Program-made: the position numbers and the translations under genes
Shown here: in pieces, positions 34,251 through 44,982 of the stretch
Layout: the number at the start of each line of letters is the position of its first letter
Position numbering within the stretch: position 1 is the first letter of the stretch
From: Euryodendron excelsum
Taxonomy: Eukaryota; Streptophyta; Magnoliopsida; Ericales; Pentaphylacaceae
Assembly: GCA_033060915.1 (NCBI GenBank)
Contig: CM065387.1
Span: forward strand, 29,409,501 to 29,473,500
Length of the DNA: 64,000 nt
Reading direction: 5' to 3'
Notes under the pieces: generated by a model
What the model was told of the DNA's origin: nothing
The model's database searches: none
Seen by the model: the letters and a program-made list of their open reading frames with translations, nothing else

Positions 34251-35900
34251 TTGTATCTTTCTCATCCTTTTGATCGACTCTAACTTTCTACTCTGGGTTA
34301 GTGTCTAGGATAATTTTGCTTGAACTCTCAACTGTCGGGGGCGTAGGCAACGACTTACCCAAACTTTGTAGAGCGTTGAGCCAATAGTCTTTCAATCTGA
34401 GGAGGCTTTGCTTTTAGGATCATAATGTAGGCTAAGTTATGGGGTTTTGAGAATCAACGGGATATGCAGGCTCAAATTTAATGTTGCTCTTAGTAGGGTT
34501 TAGATCTATACCATTCTTGGTTGGTCCTCTGGTGGAGTTTTGTCCCCTAGCATCCTTTTTTAGCCGTGGCAACAAGTTTGGCTCATTTGGATCAAGCAAC
34601 CCCTTTTCAATCAAAGAGGACTTTAATAGGGTTGTAATGTGGGCTATGGTTTTGAATTTTTGCAAGAAAAGGTAAAGGGTCGAATATATTGCTTCTATTG
34701 GGCTTCCTTATCACCTAGGATCACCTTTAGATTTCCATTCTTACATTCTGAATATTATATACTCCTCAAGATGACATGAAATGAGTTGACCTTTCCTGTG
34801 ACTTGCCTGCTCTCTCTCTTTCTCTCTTTTTTTTGCCCCTTGATGGCTCTCATCCCTTTTCCTCTTCTTCCCTTTTGTGAGGTGGATATTTTTACAATTC
34901 CCCTTTCTTAGATATATTTTCTCTCAATGTTTCATTTTAACCCATTGTAGGTGGTAATCCCTAGGTTAGGGTTTTCTTGGAAAGAAATATAACTAGCTCA
35001 ACGAGTTTAACATTGGTTGCTTTTGACTGTATGAGAAATGAAATGGGGACCCCTCTTCATTTTGAACCAGATTGCTTGATCCATAGAGTGTTCACATTGC
35101 TTCAGCTTAATGAAAGACAATTGATGTTCTTTGTTGAGTCCTAAGTTATCCGTCTGCCCCAGTGTGGGGGAATGGTTTTGGATCAGGGTTGACAAGAAGT
35201 CTTTTGTTTTCTGCGAGGTACTAGTGGGTTAAGCAAATGGACTATTTTTTTTTTTTTTGGGAAAATAAAGGACGACTCCTCTTCCTTTTGATAGTCTGGC
35301 TACTCATCGCTTGGTTTCGATGTCTCGCAAGTGCAACTTTTAGGTGGTTTCCTCACTCATCCTTATCCTCTCTATTTTCAAAAAGTTGATCATTCGGTGA
35401 GTGGTTAACTCATGTTATCATTTTTTTTTTTGGTGACCCAAGAGCCATCCCAACCCCGAGCCCTTTGGACCCGTGGCTGGCATGGAAATCTGGGGGCGAG
35501 CAACCACCCCATAAGACAGTGCGTCGGGCTAGTCAAGGCCGAAGCCTTGGTGGGTGGCCCTGAGGGGGAGAAGCACCTGCAGAGTTTCGAACACACGACC
35601 TGTCGGAGTTTACAGCTCAAGAGTGCGCCTTCTGCACCGCTGGATTACCCCTCAGGGTTAACTCATGCTATCATGATCTTCAAGTCAGGTCCTTCACAAG
35701 ATAGAATGCACCCCTTATTTTGGAAGCATTCACCATTCACAAGAATATGAGATAATAACATTTGAATGAAAACTACCTTTTGATTATTTCAGATGAAAAG
35801 CATAGAGTTCTTATAAGAATGAAAATGCAAACATAAACGGAAAGTAATAGGGATAGAAAGAAAGTGGGTGAGAACACTCCTCTCTTGTACGCTTTTATGG
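34251..35900. repeat. Degenerate ~220-bp tandem repeats in element III
   Basis: It is homologous to 17100-18760: the GAGGACTTTAATAGGGTTGT words at about 34615 and the CCCCAGTGTGGGGGAATGGT mark at about 35157 match. Fewer units remain than in element II. A SINE has inserted at 35422-35655. No protein is encoded. Confidence 0.55.
35403..35674 (-). mobile_element. tRNA-derived SINE (35422-35655) with 19-bp TSD
   Basis: On the minus strand it starts near GGGGTAATCCAGCGG, has GGTCGTGTGTTCGAAACTC (about 35590-35608), which resembles an RNA polymerase III box B, and ends in GGTCACC plus about ten A (35422-35432 as T on the plus strand). The body is 234 bp. It is flanked by GGTTAACTCATGTTATCAT at 35403-35421 and the same with one T/C change at 35656-35674. 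Long target-site duplications and a 3' A-tail are the hallmarks of LINE-mobilised SINEs. The family is not named here. Confidence 0.88.
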
Positions 35901-35909
35901 AGAGCCCTT

Positions 35910-37894
35910 TTAGTAGGGTTTTGGGATGATGCCTGCATTTCTGATGCTCCATCCATCATTGCGATCCCCAACTAAGGCCAGGTAGGCAGAGGCTTTTTCT
36001 AAGGCTTTGGGTGAGTTGGTGGTGATGGTGCAGTTATCAGCTTCATTGACCCTCTTGTTTTCCTTTGTTACCTCCTCGACTTCTCCGAGAAACAGGTTGG
36101 CCAGCTCACCTCCCTCTAGCTTGAACGGCTTTACCGATGCTTTTAGTTCTTTAGGTCCCCAGCCCATGTCTTCATAATCAAATTTACTCGCGGGCTATAG
36201 GTTTTCTGATGCTTGGCTTTCAGCCACAGCATATCTAGGGTGTAGGAACTCATCGCCCCAACCATCAGCAGTTATGTCTCCGGTGGGGATCTCCTCCACG
36301 GGTATAGATTCCTCAATTGTACAGTCAAAGGGGTCATGTATTTCATTGGGATTGTGAAGATAGATTGGGCATGGTGGGAATTCCTCCTTCTAGTTGCTCT
36401 CTTCATCGGTCTCCCAATCTCCCTTGTAATCTTCAATCATGACCTCTTCTAACCTACCATTCTCTTCTATTTCCTCCAATATTAGGTTAACAATGTGGTC
36501 TGATAGAGGATTTGTGGTAATGTTGGGGGCAGGAGTATGGTTCACCAATCGTATGTCAATAGTCTTATTATCTATCAGGTCTTGAATCTTGTGCTTGAGG
36601 GAGAAACAGCTTTTAATGTTATGCCCTTAACCGCTCGAATGGTACTCGCAAGTGAGGGCGCCATTGAAGGTTGGAGGTAGAGAGCTTGACAATGGACAGT
36701 CAGGTATAGGCTTCAGTATATTGTTCTTTAAGAGGTTATGGTAGGCTTCTGTTTGGGTGTAGGCTAAGCTATTAAAGGTGCGGATGCGTCGAACCGGCCT
36801 ATTAAAGTTAGGACGTTCCCCGGGAAGGCCAAAGTTAGGTGCTTGTGTGGGTATGGTTAAGGTGGGAATGGGTAAGATAGGATGTGACTGGAGTGGTGGA
36901 CGGTATTAGGGTGGTTGAATGGGCAAGATAGTAGACACCTCATTTTCCTTCTTGATTACCCCCTTGCAGTAGCCACCTTTTTTGCTATGTTAGCAGAACG
37001 TTCCCCAATTTTTACATAAGGATTCCTAATCCTTCCCGTCTTGAGGCCATTCTCTATCATCTCCCCTTACATGATAAGCTCAAAGAAGCTTTTCCCCATA
37101 CTTGCGTAGAGCTTTTCATAGTATATGCCTTGGAAAGTGTGTACGAACAATTGCACATACTCTTTTTCTTTCAAAAGGGGATTGACCTGTGTAGGTGCTT
37201 CTCTCCATCTAAGGGCATAGCTCTTGAAGCTTTATTTCTCTCCCTTACTCATTATCATCATATACCATCGGTCAAAAGTGAGATCTATGTTGTAATGATA
37301 TTGGGCTTAGAATGCATTGACCATTTCGATCCAAGTTGTGATCTTTCTTAGGTCGAGTTGGGCGAACCATTGCAGGGCGGATCTAGTGAGACTATGTGGG
37401 AACAATTACATGAGGAGTTTTGGATTATTCCTATGGCCACTTAACACCCTAGCATAGAGGCGAAGGTGGGCTATGGGGTTGCCAGTGCCATCGTACTTCT
37501 GGAAATTGGGCATTGCACAACTCATCATACGAGGCAAGCCCGAAAGTAACATAGCCATGGAGGTTTTATAGTGAGTCTTCTAGCCCTTGAATTTTTAGAC
37601 CGAGAGGGTCTAGGGAAGCTCTTTTCAAGACAAGTGAGAGCAATATAGTTTCCTCTTATTCAGTGTTGGCCCCCTTGGCATCCTCTTTGTTTTTCCCCGT
37701 AGTATCATATTGAAGCACAGTCCTTGGTTGGCAGGTTCAGAGTCCTTTGAAAAAACCATGGATGATGATGGGGTTCAAGAAGCATCTTTTATTGCCATGG
37801 CTTAGATGAGCATGAACATTTCGTCTATCTTAGTTCTCATTTTGTTGACTTCTTCTCGTGAGATCGGGGAGGTCTCATCAGGGTTGGCTGCCAT
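35910..37894 (-). pseudogene. Tat/Ogre-type gag of element III, with many stops
   Basis: Reading on the minus strand from an ATG at 37892-37894, an N-terminus with SREEVNKMRTKIDEM is followed (with stops) by MPNFQKYDGTGNPIAHLRLY, FPHSLTRSALQWFAQLDL and TWIEMVNAF, the Retrotransposon_gag domain of Tat-type elements; SFKSYALRWREAP and VQLFVHTFQGIYYEKL continue it. A CCHH-like knuckle, CEYHSS...GH...C with a stop inside (about 36615-36651), precedes SLKHKIQDLIDN, also a family hallmark. The C-terminal 220 residues are acidic and end SIRNAGIIPKPY at a stop near 35910. The retropepsin that should follow is absent. The ~220-bp repeats follow directly. Confidence 0.8.
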
Positions 37895-39475
37895 TAGTAA
37901 AGCTCTTTGTCAGGTAATAATGGGATCTCTAGGAGGATGCTGATCTTTCCTAGGCGCAATGATGACTTTCTATGGTGTAGTCTCTATGAAAGGAAAATAA
38001 AGAAAAAGAAAACAAGGACGTAAGTCACAAGTTAGTGTTTGGTATTTAAAAAGCTTTATGCGATGCATGTCTTAGAGGTGCCCCTTCTTATGAGGGAGAC
38101 TAAGCATGATGTATCTGGCTCACTTTTTGGAGATAGAGGGTTTGCCCCTATATACAGATACTTACTGTTGATTGAGGACATACATTAATTTATTCATGTT
38201 GCTTACTGAAAGTAGAAGAGTACATTGAACCTAGAGTTTAAAATACAAGAGAATCGAAGTACATTTTAATAGGGGTAAGGGGAACGTTTTTCTTGGGACC
38301 TCCACCTATCTACTTTTACATTTGAAATCTTAAACTACTGTTGAGTCTTCGAATTCACTTTCTTTGAGTTTGATGTTGAGGAGGTAATTGAGAGACCTTA
38401 CTATTTGATTGTCCCTTGTCTTCTTGGCAACCTTATCTCCGTGAGCATAGAGGGATTGGGGCCCCTTTTTATGGAATGACTTGAAATGTATGCCATTAGT
38501 CCTTAGGGTTACTTGGGAACCCTTAGGATTTTGGATGGTTTCATGCAAGGGAGTGTGATCTCGGTGTCACTCTCTATGGGTTGATCATATGCATGAGAAT
38601 GTAGTGACTTGAGTTACTTTGGAACTCTTGTCTTGACATAGAGTATTGAATACATGAACATGTATGCCAAGAGCATAAAGAGAGAGAATGCAATTGTAAA
38701 GTAAATATGTATGCATAAGTATTTATACAAGCATTATAACAGTAGGAATTAGATAAGGATAAAGAAAAGTAAAGCAGTCGCCCTTTTCTCCATAGTTTTG
38801 AAATTTATGTGCCTGTCTTAAATTCGGTAGAGGTTCGGCTATGCATGATTTTTACATGAGCATAAGGTTGAGGGTTTACTAATGCTTCCTAAAAAGCTCG
38901 GTTCCCGAATCTTCAAATATAGGCCCACTCCTTGAGGTGGTGCCATTATAGGTTGGTGATCTGAGCGGGGGAACCATCAAGAGGTCGTAGGCCAAGAAAC
39001 TAACACAGCATCCGCCCACAACCCATATACCGTTTCCCCTTCTAACTAGAAGGGACATAACCATGTAAAAAAATGCAAATATGCAAATGCAAGTGCACGT
39101 GCAGTATGTGTGTGTAATTTTGAAAAATGGAGGAAAGGGTCCAACAACTCTCATCCATCCTGTCTATTCCATCCTTTTCATTCATGACTTACATGGCAAT
39201 TAATATGACATAAAATAAAATGTGAACAAAGGTCCACTTACAAAAGAAAATGCACAAAGTCAATACCTTGATGACAAACTTAATACAAGATTGAATGATT
39301 GAATATGAATTGAATGCACGATATCATATTTATTAAAACAACTTTGAAAAGTTTGATTTTAAAGAATTTGAATTGGATAGAATTGGACAAATCAATCAAA
39401 GATTCTAGATGAGTGAAGGGTGAAAAGATATGATAATGGCCTAATCCTCTAAGCGTCTCCAATAGAGTCGTCAGC
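37895..39475 (-). other. Untranslated leader and decayed primer site of element III
   Basis: From about 38040 it aligns with the leaders of elements I and II, including the GAGCGGGGGAACCATCAAGA block at about 38965. The primer site position is 39456-39473. Compared with the tRNA-Arg(ACG)-type site it has five differences in 18, all C to T or G to A, as expected from decay of methylated cytosines. No ORF is supported. Confidence 0.65.
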
Positions 39476-42400
39476 TGTCGCACTCTGATTTTTCGCACTC
39501 GAAAAAACACACAAGTGAGAAAAACACAGTATGCTCTCTCGTTAGAACTCATCCTCCTAGAGGGATGAATGCGACTAGGTTTGAACTAGAAATTGATTTG
39601 AATAAGGGCTTTTGGAAAAGATTGGAGTCGCCACCTAGCTTTGTTAAGGTGAGTTTGGTCACCGAAAATTAAGTGCAATCCAAAAATTAAACTTAGGATT
39701 TTTGAAAGGGTTTTGGAAAACCTTCTAAAGAGAGGGTTTTTGGAGAAAACAGATTGTTTGGCAACCCTTGGAAAGATTTAAGTATTTTTTTGAAAATAAC
39801 TCCGTTTTTGGTCTTTCGAAAACAGTGATTCTAGGTTTGAAGATTGGTTACATATAGGGAAGATGCGCTAGGCTATCACTCTATCCCGCCCTTGCAATAC
39901 TTACATGTCTATTCACCCTCGATTCACTCATTTAGAATCTCTAATTAACAAAGGTCTAATTATATCCACTTTAAGAATTATATGATGCATGATATGCAAG
40001 TGCAAGAAAAGGATTTGATTTTGAAAATAGATTTGAAGAGAGGATTTGAAGTTTGAAAGAGGTTGTGGGAATTGAAAACTTGAAAGAGGTTGCGAAATTA
40101 GAACTTTGAAAACAGTTGTGACCGCACCCATAAGGGTTAACAGTTGTGACCGCACCCATGAGGGTTGCCTACGTATTCCTTTGTTGGGAATTAAGTCAGC
40201 TGTAGTTCAGACTCCGATTGAAAATACGCACTTTGAGGTTTTCGAAAAGTTTGACTTAAAAAGGTTTGATTTTGAACTTTGATTAGAAGATTGGAATTTG
40301 AACTTTAAACTTTGATTTAAAATTGACTTTAAGTCAAAATTGAACTTGGAATTGACTTTGATATGAAATTGAGCTTGAGGAGTAGAACTTGGACTTGTTT
40401 TGGAAAGATTGAGTTGAGCTCTGAAATCATCTTGACCTAGATTAGAGTTTGAGAACCATCTTGGTTTAGAAAAGTGTTTTTAGAAAAGAGTTGAAACTTC
40501 CTAATTTTAGGGTTAAAGTTGAACTAGGGTTTAGGTATTCTAGGACTTTGGTAACCTAGGGTTGAAGCATGTACTTGAAATAAGAAGGTTTGATTTAGAC
40601 TTGAAAAGTTTGATTTTAGAAAGTTTTGAATTAGGAAAATTGGATTTAAGAAATATTAGGAAAGGATTTGATTTGATTTTAGAAACACTTGATTTAGAAA
40701 AGACTTGTAAAGATTTGACTTGATTTGAAAGTATTTGATTTGGAAGAATTTAGAAAACTTGAACTTAGGAAAACTTTGAATTAGGAAGGTTCCATTTTAG
40801 AAAAGTTTTCAAATTAAGAAAGTTCTAAATTAGGAAATAATTGATTTTGGAAAGATTTGAATTTGAAAAATTTTGAATTTAGAAAGATTTGAACTTAGAA
40901 ATATTTGAAATTTAGAAAGACTTGAAAGTTTGAATTAAGAAAGCTTTGAGAATTTAGATTTAAGAAAGATTAAAATTAGGAAATATTTGATTTCTATTTT
41001 CTAAAGTTGAAGACTGGATTTTATTTTCAAAAATAGATGATTTTATTTTATTTTCAAAATTGGATGATTTGATTTGGTTTCCTAAATTGAAAGATTTTAT
41101 TTGATTTTCTAAATTGAAAGATTTGATTTGACCTGGAATTGGAAATGTTGAGTTTGAAAATCTATTATTTGGTGTAGAAAAAGAGTTTTGGAACTCTACG
41201 ATTTGAGACAAAAATATGAAGTCACGACTTTAAGAAGAGAATTGAGGTTTTCTAATCTTGGATTCTAGGGTTTTGACTTGGACTTCAAGACAAAGAATTT
41301 TTAGCAAGTAGATCTTTGAAAAGAGTTTTTAAGTAGTAGATTCGCAAAACTATTTGAAAAGAGGTTTAAATATGGACTTTTACAAGTCTCTTGAATATCT
41401 CACTTTCCTAAAACAATTCTTATCGTAAAAAGATTAAAATCATTCTAGAGTTGTGATTTTGACAATAACTAAGATTTGAAATATGAATCATAATGATCAC
41501 ATCGAATATAATATTTTTCTCAAACAACCCTAACCATGGAATGGCTAGAATCATCCTAAGATTGTGGTTTTGATAAAAACAATTTTGGGGTTTTGCACCC
41601 AAAATTTGGGCCTTGATGGTTACATTAAATGTAACACTTTTCTAAAACAACCCTAACCATGGAATGGCTAGAATCATCTTAGGAGTGTGATTTTGCAAAC
41701 AAGTTTGAAAGAAAGAATTTTTGAATGCAAGTTTTGAAAGAGAACTTTGATGCAAGTTTGAAAACAACTTTGAAGACAATGTATGAACATGATAACCACA
41801 ATATAATAGGGTCGTGAACATAGAAGGTTAGGCTTCACCACATAATGAAGGGGCCCAAACCGATACCATCTACGGTTGAACTTGAAGAAAGCCCCCAGAA
41901 TAATGACCTTCAACAGTCCTTCCTAGGCATGAATCGAGAAGTCTCTTGTTTCAAGCATGTAAGAAGAGGAAGTAGAAGATGAAGATTAAAACAGAAGAAA
42001 ACGCAAGTGGGTTAGAAGAGAAAAGAAAGAGGGGGATTACATAAAAGTAAATAAAAAACCCATCTCGTATTCTTCTTGCTTTGATTGCTTTGTTTGCTTT
42101 ACTTGACTTGAACTTTGAAAGCTTCAAAGATGCAACACTTTATCTTTAATGGATGCTTGGAGGTTTGTGTTTGAGTGTATGGAGGCTAAGGCTTGAAGAG
42201 GCTTGAGAGATTTTGAGTTTTGAGAAACTTTGAGCTATGTTTTTAGTGAGACAAAGTTTCTGGATTGAGTTTGCGGACCCTTTTATGTAGGAGAAGGGTC
42301 TTTATTTATAGGCAATTGAAACAAGAAGTGGCGCTAGTGAAAAATTAACCTTGGCGCCACTCCCAGTGGTGCTGGGCCATTTATTGGCTTGGCGTCTTTA

Positions 42401-43687
42401 TTAGTGGTTCCATATACTTAGAGAAGTTTTAAGACAGCAAGAAACATATCTTTTGACCCTTAGGACGCTAGGTAAAAGATTTAAGCACCTATCCTAGTGA
42501 CTACCATGCAATTTTTGGCTTGACTCCACTAAAAGTGACTTTGGAAGGTCCAAGAATGATCCGGAAGGCCGAGGATGAGCAGGAACCCTTGAAAGAGTAT
42601 CCCAGAGGTAACGGACTCAAGAAACAAGGCCGGAATAGTTGAAAAAAGTGACCGACTCACCAGGAGCAAAACAGTCTATTAGATTGAGAAAACACCAAAA
42701 TAGACTCGGAGTGACCCGTGAGGAGGTTTGAGGGCTAGGAACGCTATAGAGAGTTTTCCAAGGGGTTTTCAGTTTGATACCCAGAGCCAATGTGGTTGGA
42801 AGGGTGGACTTACAGCTATGAGGATTTAGGTACTTTCTCAAGTAGCATGCCGAAAAGGCCCAAGGGGCAGTTTGGTCGTTTTTCACGAGAGTGGGTTAGC
42901 AGGCAATGGTGTTGACCTAGGTTTTGAGTGTTTTTGTTACTTTGACTATGTGTAATGAGTTGGTTTCCAAAGGTATCCCGTTCTTCGATAAACATGCCAT
43001 GGCCAAGAGGCGTGTTCGATCTCGTGACATAAGGGTTTTATTGGCAATTCTCAATATTGACCTATCTGCAAGTGTTTCTGTCACTCTGATGGTTGTGATA
43101 TTTGTGAGTATTTCCATCACTCTAACGGTGTGCGTTCATTCTAGAGACTGCTTAATCTCGGGAAATTGCTAGATGGTCTTATCATTTGAGGAATCAACTT
43201 TCTCAAAAGATGTGTCGAATAGTAGACATTCTTCATTGGCAAGCTAGCAGGTGCCAAAAGTGAACCACTATACCATCTTGGGGACTTGGGTTCTGTCTTA
43301 GTCGACAGGCTTAAAGGAATTTATCATTTCGAAGAGTTTTCTCAGTAGACATGCCATACTGGATGGACTTACCACTTGAGGGATTAACTTTCTCGAAAGA
43401 CATGCCGGATTGAGTTTGATTGGTTTAGACTGGAGTTGGAACTAGAATTAAGGTTAAAATAGGGACTTACCGTCTTTAGGAAGATGTGCCAATTGGAATT
43501 GAACTGAGAAACATCCCAAGGGCATTTTTGTCATTTTGCCTCTATTAGGCTTGACAGGTCCTCGAAGCGATTGACTGACTAGATTGGGTCTTCAAAACTG
43601 GTTTGGGCTTGAATGTGTCTGTATCGGTTTGAATATGAGTCCGATTAGACTAGAGATTGTCGAGCCGGCAAAAATGGGGTGCTTACA
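39476..43687 (-). mobile_element. LTR-5: 5' LTR of element III (4212 bp)
   Basis: Terminal sequences are TGTCGCACTC at 39476 and GGGGTGCTTACA at 43687, minus oriented. TATA is at 42303-42310 in CCTATAAATAAAG. The long 81-bp minisatellite and the 157-bp tandem array of LTR-1 are not present as arrays; single diverged units are seen at about 42640-42790. This makes it a shorter subfamily, like LTR-4 and LTR-7. The telo-box is lost. The PBS-like GGAGTCGCCA is at about 39624. Confidence 0.85.
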
Positions 43688-44794
43688 AATGATTACCGAG
43701 GCTACTCCAATTTCCATTGCTCGTTATAGAATGACACCAATAGAATTGAAAGAGTTGAAGATTCAGTTGCAAGACTTATTAGATCAGGGATTTATATAAC
43801 CTAGTGTGTCACCATAGGGAGCTCCTATATTATTTGTGGAAAGAGAAGGGTGGAATAATGAGACTTTGTATATAATACCGGCAGTTGAATCAAGTTACAG
43901 TAAAGAACAAGTATCATTTTGCCATGTATCGATGATTTGTTTAATTAGTTGGAAGGAGCTAAATTGTTTTAAAAAACTGATTTGAGATCAGGCTATCATT
44001 AGCTGAAGGTGAAGGATAGCGATGTTTCGAAGACGACTTTCTATACTCAATATTGACATTACGAATTTCTAGTGATGCCTTTCGGAGTGACCAATGCTCC
44101 AACTATTTTCATGGATTTATTGAATCGGGTGTTTTAGCCTTTTCCCTATTCTTTTGTGATTGTGTTCATAGATGATATATTGGTGTATTCAAACAGCAAG
44201 GAGGAGCATGAAAGACATTTGAGCCTTGTGTTACAAATATCGCGAGAACGACAACAGTAAGCCAAATTTAGCAAATGTGAGTTTTGGCTTGATATAGTAG
44301 TATTTTTGGGGCATGTGACATCTGATGAAGGAATTTGTGTGGACCCAAAGAAGATTGAAACTGTAATAAACAAGGAACAACCAAAGAATGTGTCGGAAGT
44401 TAGAAGTTTCTTATGATTAGCTAGATATTACAGAAGATTTATCTAGGGATTTTCATCAATTGCAGTCCCATTGACTAGATTGACTCAGAAGGATGTGTGG
44501 TTTGAATGGATTGATGATTGTAAGCACAGTTTCCAAGAACTGAAGATTAAATTGACTACGGCTCCAGTGTTGACTATTCCTTCAGAGAAAGGAGACTTTG
44601 TGATATATAATGATGCATCTCATCAGGGCCTTGGCTGTATATTGATGCAAAGAGGTAAAGTTGTTGCCTATGCTTCATCGGGGCCTTGGCTGTATCCTAT
44701 TCATGATTTGGAATTAGAAGCAATAGTGTTTGCTTTACAATTATGGAGACATTATTTATATGGTGAGCCATATGAGATATTTACAGATCATTAG
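43688..44794 (+). pseudogene. Tekay-like reverse transcriptase and start of RNase H
   Basis: RT resumes after element III with ATPISIARYRMTPIELKELK and LLDQGFI. Frameshifted pieces follow: the [20 protein letters not shown] block with the catalytic IDD (44168-44176), [19 protein letters not shown], and RSFL...ARYYRRFI. The connection and RNase H start are in one open frame from 44471: [20 protein letters not shown], then [20 protein letters not shown] with the first RNase H Asp, and [19 protein letters not shown] with its Glu. It is cut at 44794 by the solo LTR. The catalytic residues seen are intact, but stops upstream kill the protein. Confidence 0.9.
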
Positions 44795-44982
44795 TGTCAT
44801 GCCCACACCAATTAGGAGTCATTAACACCTCCTTAAGGCGAGTGTGATCTCACATGTCCCCAACATATAAGCGAAACCTCATAACAATCCCAAAGATAGA
44901 AATCTTAAAAGGATTAATCAACATCATTATATAACTATACCATCCATAAACCTCCACAGTACATTATAAAAATATTATCAAA

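Larger units (their letters stand above)
27661..43687 (-). mobile_element. Element III: 16.0 kb Tat/Ogre-type composite with gag and an opposing ORF, no recognisable pol
   Basis: The outer limits are TGTCGCGCCC at 27661 and GCTTACA at 43687, both minus-oriented LTR termini. The flanks are AATTA (27656-27660) and AATGA (43688-43692), a decayed 5-bp duplication in a Tekay pol that resumes on the other side. Minus-strand order: 5' LTR (43687-39476), decayed PBS, leader, gag (37894-35910), ~220-bp repeats with a SINE, then a plant-mobile-domain-like ORF on the opposite strand (32027-33846) with a possible spliced leader, a plus-oriented U3 fragment (29942-30480), and a truncated minus-oriented LTR (29941-27661). 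Protease beyond the gag end, RT, RNase H and integrase are not found. Element II shows the same order, so I infer a non-autonomous family structure. Confidence 0.6.

Noticed and set aside
35590..35655. A functional tRNA gene
   Set aside because: Box A- and B-like motifs are present, but no cloverleaf can be drawn and the A-tail with long duplications shows a SINE.
35412..35750. 112-codon plus-strand ORF
   Set aside because: It runs across the antisense strand of the SINE and its flank, so it is not a gene.
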